From assembly GCA_049289295.1 (NCBI GenBank), contig JBATLL010000075.1, positions 124,001 through 188,000 of the forward strand: DNA of 64,000 nucleotides, written 5' to 3'. This DNA is from BOKV01 sp049289295. GTDB lineage: Bacteria; Pseudomonadota; Alphaproteobacteria; Rhizobiales; Rhizobiaceae. A program made the translations under genes and the position numbers. This document shows positions 44,481 to 53,724 of the stretch, piece by piece (position 1 is the stretch's first letter; every line of letters begins with the position of its first letter). Below the pieces are notes generated by a model that searched no databases, was not told where the DNA came from, and worked only from the letters and a program-made list of their open reading frames with translations.

Positions 44481-44798
44481 TTGAGCTGGTACCGATCCAC
44501 AAGCGATGGGCTTGAGGTCATGGTCAGACTATCGCCGAATGCTTCGCAGGACGGCCTCGACGGCCTGTACCAGGCTGGCGATGCCAGAACATTCCTGAAA
44601 GCCAGGGTTCGCGCCAGGCCCGAAGACGGGAAGGCGAACAAGGCGCTTGTTGCGCTACTGGCCGATCAACTGGGAATCGCAAAATCCCGAATCAGTCTGG
44701 CGTCAGGCCACACAGCCAAACAAAAGGTCATGCGCATCGACTGCACAGGCGATGAAAAGGACAGGCTTGGTGCGCTGCTCACACGATTGGCGCACTAG
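44481..44798 (+). CDS. DUF167 (YggU-like) protein
   Basis: The product has 105 residues if read from the TTG at 44481, which keeps the family N-terminus (WYRSTSDGLEVMVRLSPNAS); the first ATG is at 44520. The fold is a small alpha/beta domain with the signature ARPEDGKANKALVALLADQLG and ISLASGHTAKQKVM. Function unknown; it is the usual partner of YggT. The TTG start lacks a clear ribosome site, so translation may be coupled to yggT. It converges on ppa. Confidence 0.82.
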   Translation: MSWYRSTSDGLEVMVRLSPNASQDGLDGLYQAGDARTFLKARVRARPEDGKANKALVALLADQLGIAKSRISLASGHTAKQKVMRIDCTGDEKDRLGALLTRLAH

Positions 44799-44837
44799 GA
44801 AACCGCGGAAGAGCGCTGGTTTTTCCGTTTCAGGAAC

Positions 44838-45365
44838 TCACTTCCTGCCGCGCTCCACGGCTTCCATGATAAGCCGCCGTGCATCTGCAACACCCAGCCA
44901 GTCACCGATCTTGACCCACTTGCCCGGTTCCAGATCCTTGTAATGTTCAAAGAAATGCGTGATCTGCTGGCGGGTGATTTCCGGCAGGTCAGAGAAATCC
45001 CTGACCGAATCATAGCGTTTGGTGAGATGGGTCGAAGGCACTGCAATCACCTTCTCGTCCTGCCCCGAATTGTCTTCCATGATAAGCACGCCGACCGGCC
45101 TGACATTGATCACGCAACCGGGAATGAGCGGGCGCGTGTTGCAGATCAGCACGTCGATGGGGTCTCCATCCTGCGAAAGAGTATGAGGCACGAAACCGTA
45201 GTTCCCCGGATAGGTCATCGGGGTATACAGGAACCTGTCGACGATCAGGGTTCCGGCATCCTTGTCCATCTCGTACTTGATGGGCTGTCCGCCAACTGGA
45301 ACTTCTACAATGACGTTGACGTCTTCGGGCGGATTGTTTCCGATTGAAATGGCATCGATACGCAT
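44838..45365 (-). CDS. ppa: Inorganic pyrophosphatase
   Basis: From the ATG at 45365 (GGGAG upstream) the enzyme has 175 residues, the normal size of family I enzymes. Metal and phosphate ligands are seen in PIKYEMDKDAG, the YPGNYGFVPHTL strand and the signature DGDPIDVLI with its aspartates. It hydrolyses pyrophosphate to drive biosynthesis. The ORF extends upstream to 45488, but that part is not in the family. It converges on the DUF167 gene. Confidence 0.97.
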   Translation of the reverse strand: MRIDAISIGNNPPEDVNVIVEVPVGGQPIKYEMDKDAGTLIVDRFLYTPMTYPGNYGFVPHTLSQDGDPIDVLICNTRPLIPGCVINVRPVGVLIMEDNSGQDEKVIAVPSTHLTKRYDSVRDFSDLPEITRQQITHFFEHYKDLEPGKWVKIGDWLGVADARRLIMEAVERGRK

Positions 45366-45518
45366 GGCAGCTCCCATTCGCTGGATTTGATGCCTGATAG
45401 CTTCTTGTGCAGTGCAACGCAATTCGCCAATGGGTGCATGGCCTTGATTGCCGGATTCCCGTTTGACATGCGCTGGCGCAGGAAGCATTGAGGTGACGGG
45501 GCGTCGAGGGAGGCAAGC

Positions 45519-46187
45519 ATGCCAACAGCAATGCAGTCGCGCTTTCGTTTGTTCACGCTTTCCATGATGGTGGCCGCCGCCTTCGGACTTTCAGCAACTG
45601 GCTCGAAGGCTGAGGGCATCGAAAGTGCCTATTCGAAATTCGATATAGACCGGGACTGCGTTTGGGATTCGCTTGACCATCTCAGCGAGGAGGAGCGCGA
45701 CCAGATGCTCGGCAATTCAGCCGTCTGCAAGGGCTATGGCGACTATCCAGTCCATTTTTCGGAATTCGACCTGCGCCAATATACGGGGTTTGGTCCGGTA
45801 AACGAGGACTGGCGGACACCAGGCACTTTCGGTCAGTTCAATCATGTTGGTGACACGATCGAGTGGCGCTTGCGGAACGGTCGGCCGTTCGCAACCATCT
45901 TTCGCTGGTTCATCGAAAACGCGAATCCTTCAACCGGGGAAGTGGACAAGAAGCATGAGGGCCAGGTTCTGGTGATCTCCAGCGTCGCGCAACCCGATGC
46001 ACCAGAAGGTGATCGCACTTCCTGTCCGATCGGGTATGTCGATGCCCGTGCAAATGCGAACGCCAACGAACTGGCGCGTCAGGTTGCTGATTCAACCGCA
46101 GAGGGATTTCGATGCGGTACGGACCTGCCTGTCTTCCACGGAAAAAGGGAGCCGCTCTCCGGCAATCCGACAAGCATAGCGGAGTGA
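45519..46187 (+). CDS. Exported protein of unknown function
   Basis: The 222-residue product starts after GGGAGG and has a signal peptide of about 31 residues (FTLSMMVAAAFGLSATGSKA). The mature part shows a DIDRDCVWD acidic stretch, several conserved-looking aromatic motifs (YPVHFSEFDLRQYTGFG) and three or four cysteines. Similar proteins occur in other Rhizobiales, but I know no function or named domain. It is divergent from ppa. Confidence 0.65.
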   Translation: MPTAMQSRFRLFTLSMMVAAAFGLSATGSKAEGIESAYSKFDIDRDCVWDSLDHLSEEERDQMLGNSAVCKGYGDYPVHFSEFDLRQYTGFGPVNEDWRTPGTFGQFNHVGDTIEWRLRNGRPFATIFRWFIENANPSTGEVDKKHEGQVLVISSVAQPDAPEGDRTSCPIGYVDARANANANELARQVADSTAEGFRCGTDLPVFHGKREPLSGNPTSIAE

Positions 46188-46199
46188 ACCATCGAGGGT

Positions 46200-46706
46200 T
46201 CAATTCCAGCTGTAGGCGATCTTTTCGAGTTTGCGACCATCGAAGGATTCGTTGCCTTCGGCAACAGCGCGACCGCCCGCATTTTCGTAGAAGCGAATGG
46301 CTGGCTCATTGTCCGCCAGCACCCAAACGACGGAACCTTTCAGCCCACGCCGGCCAAGTTCTGCCCTTGCGGCCAGAAACAGGCGTGAACCCAGCCCGAT
46401 GCCCTGATATTCCGGCTTCAGGTAAAGTTCATAGACCTCACCATCGAAAGGCAGTGTTCCCACACGGTTACGCCCAAGCGTGGCATAGCCGGCAATCTCG
46501 CCACCAATCTCGACAACCAGCACAATTGTCGCGCGCCTGATGGCATTTTCCCACCAGGCTGCACCCCTGCGCTGGATCATCCTGGCAAGCGCCTTGTGGG
46601 GAACAATGCCGCTATAGGCGTTGCGCCAGGCAGTGTCGTGCACATCGGCGATGCCGACGGCATCCTGCGGAACTGCCCTTCTTGTCTCGATGACGACCGT
46701 GCTCAT
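46200..46706 (-). CDS. GNAT family N-acetyltransferase
   Basis: The 168-residue protein is read from the ATG at 46706; a TTG at 46742 would add twelve residues. GNAT elements are VVEIGGEIAGYATLG (beta 2-4), VYELYLKPEYQGIGLGSRLF with the acetyl-CoA loop Q-x-x-G-x-G, and WVLADNEPAIRFYENAGG. It acetylates an amine with acetyl-CoA; the substrate is unknown. A TTAA-N7-TTAA element lies 15 bases upstream of the start. It is convergent with the exported-protein gene. Confidence 0.88.
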   Translation of the reverse strand: MSTVVIETRRAVPQDAVGIADVHDTAWRNAYSGIVPHKALARMIQRRGAAWWENAIRRATIVLVVEIGGEIAGYATLGRNRVGTLPFDGEVYELYLKPEYQGIGLGSRLFLAARAELGRRGLKGSVVWVLADNEPAIRFYENAGGRAVAEGNESFDGRKLEKIAYSWN

Positions 46707-46720
46707 AGGCCGATCATACG

Positions 46721-46735
46721 TTAACTTTTCGTTAA
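46721..46735 (-). promoter_or_regulatory. CtrA-like site TTAA-N7-TTAA near the GNAT start
   Basis: TTAA (46721-46724) and TTAACC (46732-46737) are seven bases apart, a full match to the CtrA consensus. It is only 15 bases before the GNAT ATG and so would more likely repress than activate. Confidence 0.4.
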
Positions 46736-46823
46736 CCGACAAGAATGGGAATCAAACTAATCCGCCAGCGTTGCAGTTTGCCCACAGGCTGGTTCAAGCG
46801 CTGCGAAAGTCAGTTCAACCGGA

Positions 46824-48650
46824 TCATGCCGCTCCTGCAGCACGGCTCTTGTCGAAACGCTTGCGTTCATGCGGGTCGAGATAGAGTTTGCGCAGCCGGA
46901 TGGTCTTTGGCGTCACTTCCACGAGTTCATCGTCCTGGATCCACGACAGGGCGCGTTCCAGAGTCATGCGAATCGGTGGTGTAAGCTTCACCGCCTCGTC
47001 CTTGCCTGCGGCACGGATGTTGGTGAGCTTCTTGCCCTTGAGAATATTGACTTCCAGATCATTGTCGCGCGTGTGGATGCCGATGATCATGCCGGCATAG
47101 ACCTTGACGCCCGGATCAATGATCATCGGGCCGCGATCTTCGAGGTTGAACATAGCGTAGGCGACAGCATCGCCCTGATCGTTGGAAATGAGCACGCCAT
47201 TTACCCGGCCGCCAATGGGACCTTTCCAGGGTTCGTAATCGTGGAACAGGCGGTTCATGATCGCCGTGCCGCGCGTGTCGGTCATGAGTTCCGACTGATA
47301 GCCGATCAGGCCTCGCGTTGGCGCGTGGAAAATCAGGCGAACACGATTGCCACCTGAAGGGCGCAGTTCGACCATCTCGCCCTTGCGCTCCGACATTTTC
47401 TGGACAACGACACCTGAATGTTCCTCGTCGACGTCGATGACGACTTCCTCGATCGGCTCCAGTGTCTCGCCGCTTTCATCCTTCTTCATCACGACGCGTG
47501 GGCGGGAAACCGCGAGTTCAAAGCCTTCGCGGCGCATCGTTTCAATGAGAACGGCCAGCTGAAGTTCGCCACGGCCTGAAACGTAGAAGGAATCCTTGTC
47601 GTCGGCTTCCTCGATCTTGAGCGCGACATTGCCCTCAGCCTCCTTGAGAAGGCGATCACGAATTACACGGCTTGTGACCTTGTCGCCCTCCGTGCCGGCA
47701 AGTGGCGAATCATTGACCAGGAAGGACATCGTGACCGTTGGCGGATCAATGGGTTGGGCTGAAAGGGGTTCCACCACCGAAGGATCACAAAAAGTGTCAG
47801 CCACGGTCCCCTTGGAAAGGCCCGCAATCGCGACGATGTCTCCGGCATGGGCCTCTTCCAGGCCAACACGTTCCACGCCCCGGAAAGCAAGGATCTTGCT
47901 GATCCGGCCGTTTTCAAGAAGCTTGCCGTTGCGGTCCATGACCTTGACCGGCTGGTTCGGCTTGATCGATCCGGACTGAATGCGTCCGGTGATGATGCGG
48001 CCCAGAAACGGATTGGCTTCCAGGATCGTACCGATCATGCGGAATGGGCCAGGAGCCACGGTTGGTTCCGGCACATGCTTGAGAATGAGATCGAACAGGG
48101 GCGCGAGGCGTTCGTCCTTTGGCCCTTCAGGTTCATGGTTCATCCAGCCATCGCGACCTGAGCCATAGAGGATCGGGAAATCGAGCTGCTCGTCTGTTGC
48201 ATCAAGATTGGCAAAGAGATCGAAGACCTCGTTGATGACTTCGTTCGCCCGTGCATCGTGCCGGTCGACCTTGTTGATGGCGACAATCGGACGAAGGCCG
48301 ACCTTGAGCGCCTTGCCGACGACGAATTTCGTCTGCGGCATCGGTCCTTCAGCTGCGTCCACCAACAGCACCGCGCCGTCCACCATGTTGAGGATACGCT
48401 CGACCTCACCGCCGAAATCTGCGTGTCCAGGCGTGTCGACGATATTGATGCGGGTGTCTTTCCAGACAACGGAAGTTGCCTTGGCTAGAATGGTAATCCC
48501 ACGTTCCTTTTCGAGATCGTTGGAATCCATCATTCTTTCCTCGACCCGCTGATTTTCGCGGAACGTCGAGGATTGCTTCAGCAGTTCGTCAACAAGTGTT
48601 GTTTTCCCATGATCGACATGGGCGATGATCGCGATATTGCGCAGTTTCAT
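46824..48650 (-). CDS. typA: Ribosome-associated GTPase TypA/BipA
   Basis: The protein has 608 residues with translation-factor GTPase motifs IAHVDHGKTTLVD (G1), DTPGHADFGGE (G3) and VAINKVDRHDA (G4), then domains II, III and V and the TypA-specific C-terminal domain (ERALSWIQDDELVEVTP). BipA binds the 70S ribosome and assists 50S assembly and growth under stress such as low temperature. GGAAAT precedes the ATG. It stands alone with a 145-base gap to the oligopeptidase gene. Confidence 0.97.
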   Translation of the reverse strand: MKLRNIAIIAHVDHGKTTLVDELLKQSSTFRENQRVEERMMDSNDLEKERGITILAKATSVVWKDTRINIVDTPGHADFGGEVERILNMVDGAVLLVDAAEGPMPQTKFVVGKALKVGLRPIVAINKVDRHDARANEVINEVFDLFANLDATDEQLDFPILYGSGRDGWMNHEPEGPKDERLAPLFDLILKHVPEPTVAPGPFRMIGTILEANPFLGRIITGRIQSGSIKPNQPVKVMDRNGKLLENGRISKILAFRGVERVGLEEAHAGDIVAIAGLSKGTVADTFCDPSVVEPLSAQPIDPPTVTMSFLVNDSPLAGTEGDKVTSRVIRDRLLKEAEGNVALKIEEADDKDSFYVSGRGELQLAVLIETMRREGFELAVSRPRVVMKKDESGETLEPIEEVVIDVDEEHSGVVVQKMSERKGEMVELRPSGGNRVRLIFHAPTRGLIGYQSELMTDTRGTAIMNRLFHDYEPWKGPIGGRVNGVLISNDQGDAVAYAMFNLEDRGPMIIDPGVKVYAGMIIGIHTRDNDLEVNILKGKKLTNIRAAGKDEAVKLTPPIRMTLERALSWIQDDELVEVTPKTIRLRKLYLDPHERKRFDKSRAAGAA

Positions 48651-48760
48651 GAATTTCCAACCTTCGGGGAGACGGGCGCGCAGAGGGGGCTACAGGCCCA
48701 GCCATCATTCCAGCCCGTGGAATTGCGGTCTCCATACAGGTTTTTTTGCAATTGCGAAAG

Positions 48761-48778
48761 GGGCGGCAATCAGCCGCC
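48761..48778 (-). terminator. Hairpin after the M3 peptidase gene
   Basis: GGCGGC/GCCGCC with loop AATCA, followed on the minus strand by CCTTTCG. It is short but well placed 18 bases past the M3 stop. Confidence 0.45.
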
Positions 48779-48795
48779 TGCTTGCCTGGTGAATT

Positions 48796-50817
48796 TCACG
48801 TCACAAGGCCGCGCTTCTCCATCATGGCATCGGGTTCAGGCAACCTGCCGCGAAAGGCGATATAGGCATCCTCAGGGTCCAGAGAGCCGCCGCTGGCATA
48901 GACATGCTGTTTCAATCTGGCGGCAAGATCGCCGTTGAACACGTCTCCCGACTCCTCGAATGCCTTGAAAGCATCGGCGTCCAGCACCTCCGACCACAAG
49001 TAGGAATAGTAACCGGCGGAATATCCGTCTCCGGAAAACACATGGCCGAAATGCGGGGTGCGATGGCGCATGACAATGGCGTGCGGCATTTCAAGCCTTT
49101 CCAGCATTTGCGCTTCAAAGGCCATGGGGTCGTCGATATCGCCGCTGGTATGAAACGCCATGTCCATCAGCGCGGACGCGGTGAATTCGACAGTCTGGAA
49201 GCCGGAATTGAAAGTCGATGCGGAGATTACCTTCTCAAGCAGCGCCTTGGGCATCGGCTCGCCGGTTTCGCAGTGCACTGCGAAACGCCCCAGAATCTGC
49301 GGGACCGTCAACCAGTGTTCATAAAGCTGCGATGGCAGTTCGACAAAATCCCTCGATACCGAGGTGCCCGCCACTGACGGGTAGTACACATCTGACAAAA
49401 GCCCGTGCAAGGCATGGCCGAATTCGTGGAACAGTGTCCTGGCGTCATCGAGGGAAAGAAGATTGGGTCTGCCTTCGTCCGCCTTGGCAAAATTCATGAC
49501 ATTGTAGATGAACGGGATTTGCCCCTTGCCGATGCCGTGCTGTGACTGCAGGGCACTCATCCACGCGCCGGAGCGTTTCGAGGTCCTGGCGAAATAGTCT
49601 CCCATGAAAACACCGCGCAAGGCGCCAGTGGAATCGAGGACATCCCAGGCCCGCACATCGGGATGCCAGGCGGCATGATTCCGCTCCTCGAACCGCAGGC
49701 CAAACAGTCGGCCAGCCACGTCGAGCGCCGCAGCTATGATATTGTCGAGCTGCAGATAAGGCTTGAGGACGGTTTCTGAGAAGTCGAAACGTTTCTGGCG
49801 CATCTTCTCGGAATAATAGCGCCAGTCCCAGGCCTCGATCGCGTGATTCATTCCCATCGTGTTTGCCAGGTCAAGGAGGTCGTTTTCCTCCAGGGCAGCC
49901 TTGGCTCGCGCCTTTTCCCAAACCGGTTTCAGCAGGTCTTCCACAGCGCCCGCTGTCTTTGCCATCGTATCGTCCAGCTTGTAGGCGGCATAATCTGCAT
50001 AACCCAACAATGCGGCCTTGCGGTTTCGCAGGCTCAGAATTGCCGCAACGACCGGGCGATTGTCTTTGCCGCCTTCGCCGCGACCGATCCAGGCACGAAA
50101 AGCTGTTTCGCGCAGGTCGCGGCGGTCACTGAAAGTGAGGAATGGTTCGATGACGGAGCGCGAAAGTGTTACCGCGTAGGGCGTATCGAGCTTGTGTTCA
50201 CGCGCTGCAGCGGCGAGCGAATTGCGCAGGAAATCGGGAATTCCTGCCAGATCATCGGAAGTCAGCGGCAATGCCCATTCGGACTCGTCGGAAAGAACAT
50301 TCTGGCCAAACTTCGTACCCAGCGAGGCAAGTTCGGCGTTGATCTTCTCCAGCTCTTCCTGACCGGCGTCATCAAGGGCGGCACCAGAACGAACAAAGCC
50401 CTTCCAGTGGCGTTCCAGAACCCGGTGCTGCTCGGTATTCAGACCCAGTGCTGCCCGTTTGTTCCACAGGGCATCGATGCGAGCAAACAGATCGCGGTCG
50501 CGTGCAATGGCCGAATAGTGACGCGAAAGGAGCGGTGATATTTCACGTTCCACGGCGCGGATGGTCTCATTGGTGTGGGCCCCGGCACGGTTCCAGAAAA
50601 GCGCAGAGACACGGCGAAGCCTGAGACCACACAGTTCCAGCGCTTCCACCACATTGACGAGGTCTGGCTCATTCCTGTTGCTGGCAATGTCCGTCATCTC
50701 CCTGCGATGCTCCGTCATGGCCGCATCGAATGCCGCGCGGAAACTGTCATCGTCGATGGACTGGAATTGAGGAAGTCCGTGCGGACCGCTCCAGTTGAAG
50801 ATCGGATCGAGATTCAT
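48796..50817 (-). CDS. M3-family oligopeptidase (PrlC/Dcp-like)
   Basis: The enzyme has 673 residues, the usual length for oligopeptidase A. The zinc motif HEFGHALHG (near residue 463) is intact, preceded by SLDDARTLF. Family strings FNRAGAHTN-like near residue 75 and YYSYLWSEVLDADAF near the end are present. It degrades short cytoplasmic peptides such as cleaved signal peptides. Its ATG overlaps the stop of the TAXI-type gene (ATGA), so the two are translationally coupled. PrlC and Dcp cannot be told apart securely by eye. Confidence 0.92.
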   Translation of the reverse strand: MNLDPIFNWSGPHGLPQFQSIDDDSFRAAFDAAMTEHRREMTDIASNRNEPDLVNVVEALELCGLRLRRVSALFWNRAGAHTNETIRAVEREISPLLSRHYSAIARDRDLFARIDALWNKRAALGLNTEQHRVLERHWKGFVRSGAALDDAGQEELEKINAELASLGTKFGQNVLSDESEWALPLTSDDLAGIPDFLRNSLAAAAREHKLDTPYAVTLSRSVIEPFLTFSDRRDLRETAFRAWIGRGEGGKDNRPVVAAILSLRNRKAALLGYADYAAYKLDDTMAKTAGAVEDLLKPVWEKARAKAALEENDLLDLANTMGMNHAIEAWDWRYYSEKMRQKRFDFSETVLKPYLQLDNIIAAALDVAGRLFGLRFEERNHAAWHPDVRAWDVLDSTGALRGVFMGDYFARTSKRSGAWMSALQSQHGIGKGQIPFIYNVMNFAKADEGRPNLLSLDDARTLFHEFGHALHGLLSDVYYPSVAGTSVSRDFVELPSQLYEHWLTVPQILGRFAVHCETGEPMPKALLEKVISASTFNSGFQTVEFTASALMDMAFHTSGDIDDPMAFEAQMLERLEMPHAIVMRHRTPHFGHVFSGDGYSAGYYSYLWSEVLDADAFKAFEESGDVFNGDLAARLKQHVYASGGSLDPEDAYIAFRGRLPEPDAMMEKRGLVT

Positions 50818-52196
50818 CTGATTCTGCCTGTCTCTTGATTTGTCGCGGCTGCCAGTTCGTTCATGCGCTCGCGAAGCATTTCGCGCACTGAATCATAAAG
50901 AAGCGAAAAGGACTGGAAGCCCTCTTCGGTTACTTCATCGGTGTCCAGTGCGCGAACGACCGTTTCAAGAAGGTCGAACATCCTGGTTCGAAGAAGTGTG
51001 ATGTCTTCTGGAGACGCAGACAGCTGGGCCTGCTCGGCGAGATCCAGCAAGACATAGTTGTAGCTGTCCATCCGGTTTTTCTGAGAGCGGTTGAAGCGTG
51101 AACGCAGTGCGAGCAAGCCCGAACCCAGCATCGCTGCCAGCGTCACCATGAGCGCAATCGGTTCGGCGTTTTCCTGGATGAAGATTGGCTGGTTCCGATT
51201 GTAATATCCGTCAGCGCCGTCATGCAGCGGTATAGACAGGCCTTCGGCAATATCGGGCTTGCGAATGGCGGACGCGAGCGCGAAGCGGACCGTGAGATCG
51301 AGCCGGTTCTCGAACATTACGCGTGTGATTTCACGTATCACGCCTTCATCGACATCCGCGCGGGTGACAAGAACGCGCTTGACGACACTGGATATGGTGT
51401 CCCACTGAGGAACGGGGCCGCTGCCATCAAAACTTCCCTTCGGGATTTCCTCCCAACCAAGGAATGGGCGCTTGATGGATATGGCCTTTGCCTGATCGAT
51501 GGGAATGAATTGCAGGGGCAGGTTCTTGAGCTTGGAATCCTCGAACAGATCAAGCAGGACGCGGTCACGCAATGAGCGAACGGTGAAGAGCGCATCGACC
51601 TTGCCGGACAACAGCTCTTCTGCGGCCTTGCTGAACGGCATGGTTATCCAGCGTACACCATCAACCGGCAGATCGTAGTGGTCCGCAATGATCCAGAATG
51701 AACGGAACTCGTCTGTTCCAAATGGCGGTATGGCGACACGTTTGCCGACGAGGTCTCCGATACGCGATGCTCCTGAATCGCTGCGAACCAGGATCTGGAA
51801 GAAATCCGGAAACAGTTCCGCCATGGTGCGGACATCCGCGACGACAGGCGTGTCGGAGCGGATGGTTGCCAGATCCACCTTTCTGGCATTGAGATCGGAG
51901 ATGTTGCGGCTGGAATCGCTGGTGGCAACAATGTCCAGCCTTACCGTCGAGGAATGGCGTGCGATGACTTCCGCAACTTCCTTCATCATCTGGTATGAAT
52001 CAGTCCGGTAGGGGCCGGCTCCCACCTTGAGTGTGACCGGTACCTGATTGCGTTCCATCCACCACCAGGTGCTGGCAACACCTGCAGCAGCAACCAGCAA
52101 TGTCAGCAACAGGGCAATCTGGCGATAACGAACCAGGCGGGTTTCCTGGTTCGCCTTGCCATTGCGTGTCTGTGATTTCTGATCACTGCTGGTCAT
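50814..52196 (-). CDS. TAXI-type TRAP solute-binding protein, membrane-tethered, without transporter genes
   Basis: The product has 460 residues. A membrane helix at about 26-46 (IALLLTLLVAAAGVASTWWW) is followed by a TAXI/NMT1-like periplasmic binding domain (TLKVGAGPYRTDSYQMM, VDLATIRSDTPVV, RVAIPPFGTDEFRS). A second helix near 340-360 (PIALMVTLAAMLGSGLLAL) and a roughly 95-residue helical C-terminal region probably on the cytoplasmic side follow. Normal TAXI proteins are free or single-anchored and sit by a fused TRAP permease, which is absent here. The architecture resembles a sensor more than a transport receptor; that is inference. Coupled to the M3 peptidase gene. Confidence 0.82.
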   Translation of the reverse strand: MTSSDQKSQTRNGKANQETRLVRYRQIALLLTLLVAAAGVASTWWWMERNQVPVTLKVGAGPYRTDSYQMMKEVAEVIARHSSTVRLDIVATSDSSRNISDLNARKVDLATIRSDTPVVADVRTMAELFPDFFQILVRSDSGASRIGDLVGKRVAIPPFGTDEFRSFWIIADHYDLPVDGVRWITMPFSKAAEELLSGKVDALFTVRSLRDRVLLDLFEDSKLKNLPLQFIPIDQAKAISIKRPFLGWEEIPKGSFDGSGPVPQWDTISSVVKRVLVTRADVDEGVIREITRVMFENRLDLTVRFALASAIRKPDIAEGLSIPLHDGADGYYNRNQPIFIQENAEPIALMVTLAAMLGSGLLALRSRFNRSQKNRMDSYNYVLLDLAEQAQLSASPEDITLLRTRMFDLLETVVRALDTDEVTEEGFQSFSLLYDSVREMLRERMNELAAATNQETGRIR

Positions 52197-52289
52197 AGAT
52201 GGCTGCCGTCCGAATTCAATCGGACAAGCATCGCCTGCCAGGCCACGGTCTGCAATCCCCCCAGATCAGCCGGAATTGTGTGATATCCA

Positions 52290-53513
52290 TCAGCTTCTGC
52301 GATCACGGGCTGCCAGGGTGCGCAGTCGCAGCGCGTTGAGCCTGATGAAGCCGTTGGCGTCGCGTTGATCATAGGCACCACGATCATCCTCGAATGTAAC
52401 CAGCGCTTCGTTGTACAGCGACTTGCTGCTTTCGCGACCCGTGACGATCACATTGCCCTTGTAGAGCTTCAGGCGAACCTTGCCTTCCACGTGACGCTGG
52501 GAATGGTCGATGGCTGCCTGCAGCATCTCACGCTCCGGTGAAAACCAGAAACCATTGTAGATGAGCTCGGCATAGCGTGGCATCAGTTCATCCTTGAGGT
52601 GACCGGCGCCGCGATCAAGCGTGATCGATTCAATGGCGCGATGGGCGACCAGGAGGATGGTTCCGCCGGGCGTTTCATAGACGCCGCGCGATTTCATGCC
52701 AACAAAACGGTTCTCGACCAGATCGATACGGCCAATGCCATTGTCGCGGCCCAGGTCGTTGAGGCGTGTAAACAGGGTTGCAGCCGACAGGCGTTCGCCG
52801 TTGAGCGCAATCGCATCGCCATTCTCAAATTCGATCTCGATCTCGGTCGCAACGTCCGGCGCGTCCATTGGTGAAAGGGTCCGCTGGTAGACATAGGCTG
52901 GCGGCTCGTCCCAGGGGTTTTCCAGGACCTTCCCTTCGGACGATGAATGAAGGAGGTTTGCATCAACCGAAAATGGCGCTTCGCCGCGCTTGTCCTTGGG
53001 AACCGGGATCTGGTTCTTCTCGGCAAAGTCGATCAGGTCCGAACGAGACTTGAACTCCCACTCGCGCCACGGTGCTATGATGCGAATGTCGGGGTTGAGT
53101 GCCAGGGCAGAAAGTTCGAAACGAACCTGGTCATTGCCCTTGCCTGTCGCACCATGGGCTATGGCGTCAGCGCCCGTTTCCGCGGCGATTTCCACCAGGC
53201 GCTTCGAGATGAGGGGGCGGGCAATCGACGTGCCGAGCAGATAGACACCTTCATAAACCGCATTGGCACGGAACATCGGGTAGACAAAATCGGAAATGAA
53301 TTCTTCTCGCAGGTCCTCGATGTAGATTTCCCTGATGCCGAGCATTTCGGCCTTGCGACGCGCTGGTTCCAGTTCCTCACCCTGGCCGAGATCGGCAGTG
53401 AAGGTGACGACTTCCGCATCGAATTCGTTCTGAAGCCACTTCAGGATGATTGATGTATCGAGGCCGCCGGAATAGGCCAGAACGACTTTCTTGATGGCTT
53501 TTTTCGTTGACAT
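52290..53513 (-). CDS. argG: Argininosuccinate synthase
   Basis: From the ATG at 53513 the enzyme has 407 residues, normal for the family. Motifs are VVLAYSGGLDTSIILKWL (P-loop of the ATP pyrophosphatase type), the citrulline and aspartate site IAHGATGKGNDQVRFE, and YNGFWFSPE. It joins citrulline and aspartate in arginine synthesis. The longer upstream frame to 53639 is not conserved. It is divergent from the LysE gene and 93 bases upstream of the TAXI gene. Confidence 0.97.
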   Translation of the reverse strand: MSTKKAIKKVVLAYSGGLDTSIILKWLQNEFDAEVVTFTADLGQGEELEPARRKAEMLGIREIYIEDLREEFISDFVYPMFRANAVYEGVYLLGTSIARPLISKRLVEIAAETGADAIAHGATGKGNDQVRFELSALALNPDIRIIAPWREWEFKSRSDLIDFAEKNQIPVPKDKRGEAPFSVDANLLHSSSEGKVLENPWDEPPAYVYQRTLSPMDAPDVATEIEIEFENGDAIALNGERLSAATLFTRLNDLGRDNGIGRIDLVENRFVGMKSRGVYETPGGTILLVAHRAIESITLDRGAGHLKDELMPRYAELIYNGFWFSPEREMLQAAIDHSQRHVEGKVRLKLYKGNVIVTGRESSKSLYNEALVTFEDDRGAYDQRDANGFIRLNALRLRTLAARDRRS

Positions 53514-53724
53514 GCTTGATGTGCCCGTTGTTCGGCCTGCCGTTGCAGACCAGGTTTCGCTTCGGCAGGTGCCGACTGATCTGGCGCGCAATCTAGCGGC
53601 AAGCTGCAGAACCGCAAGGCCGGTTTTCGCCGCACCCAAAAAAGCAGGACCAGTTCGTCGGAATCACGTGCCTTGTCCGGACAAAAACTGTATTGGTCTG
53701 GGAAAATGCAACGGTTCTCTCGCC

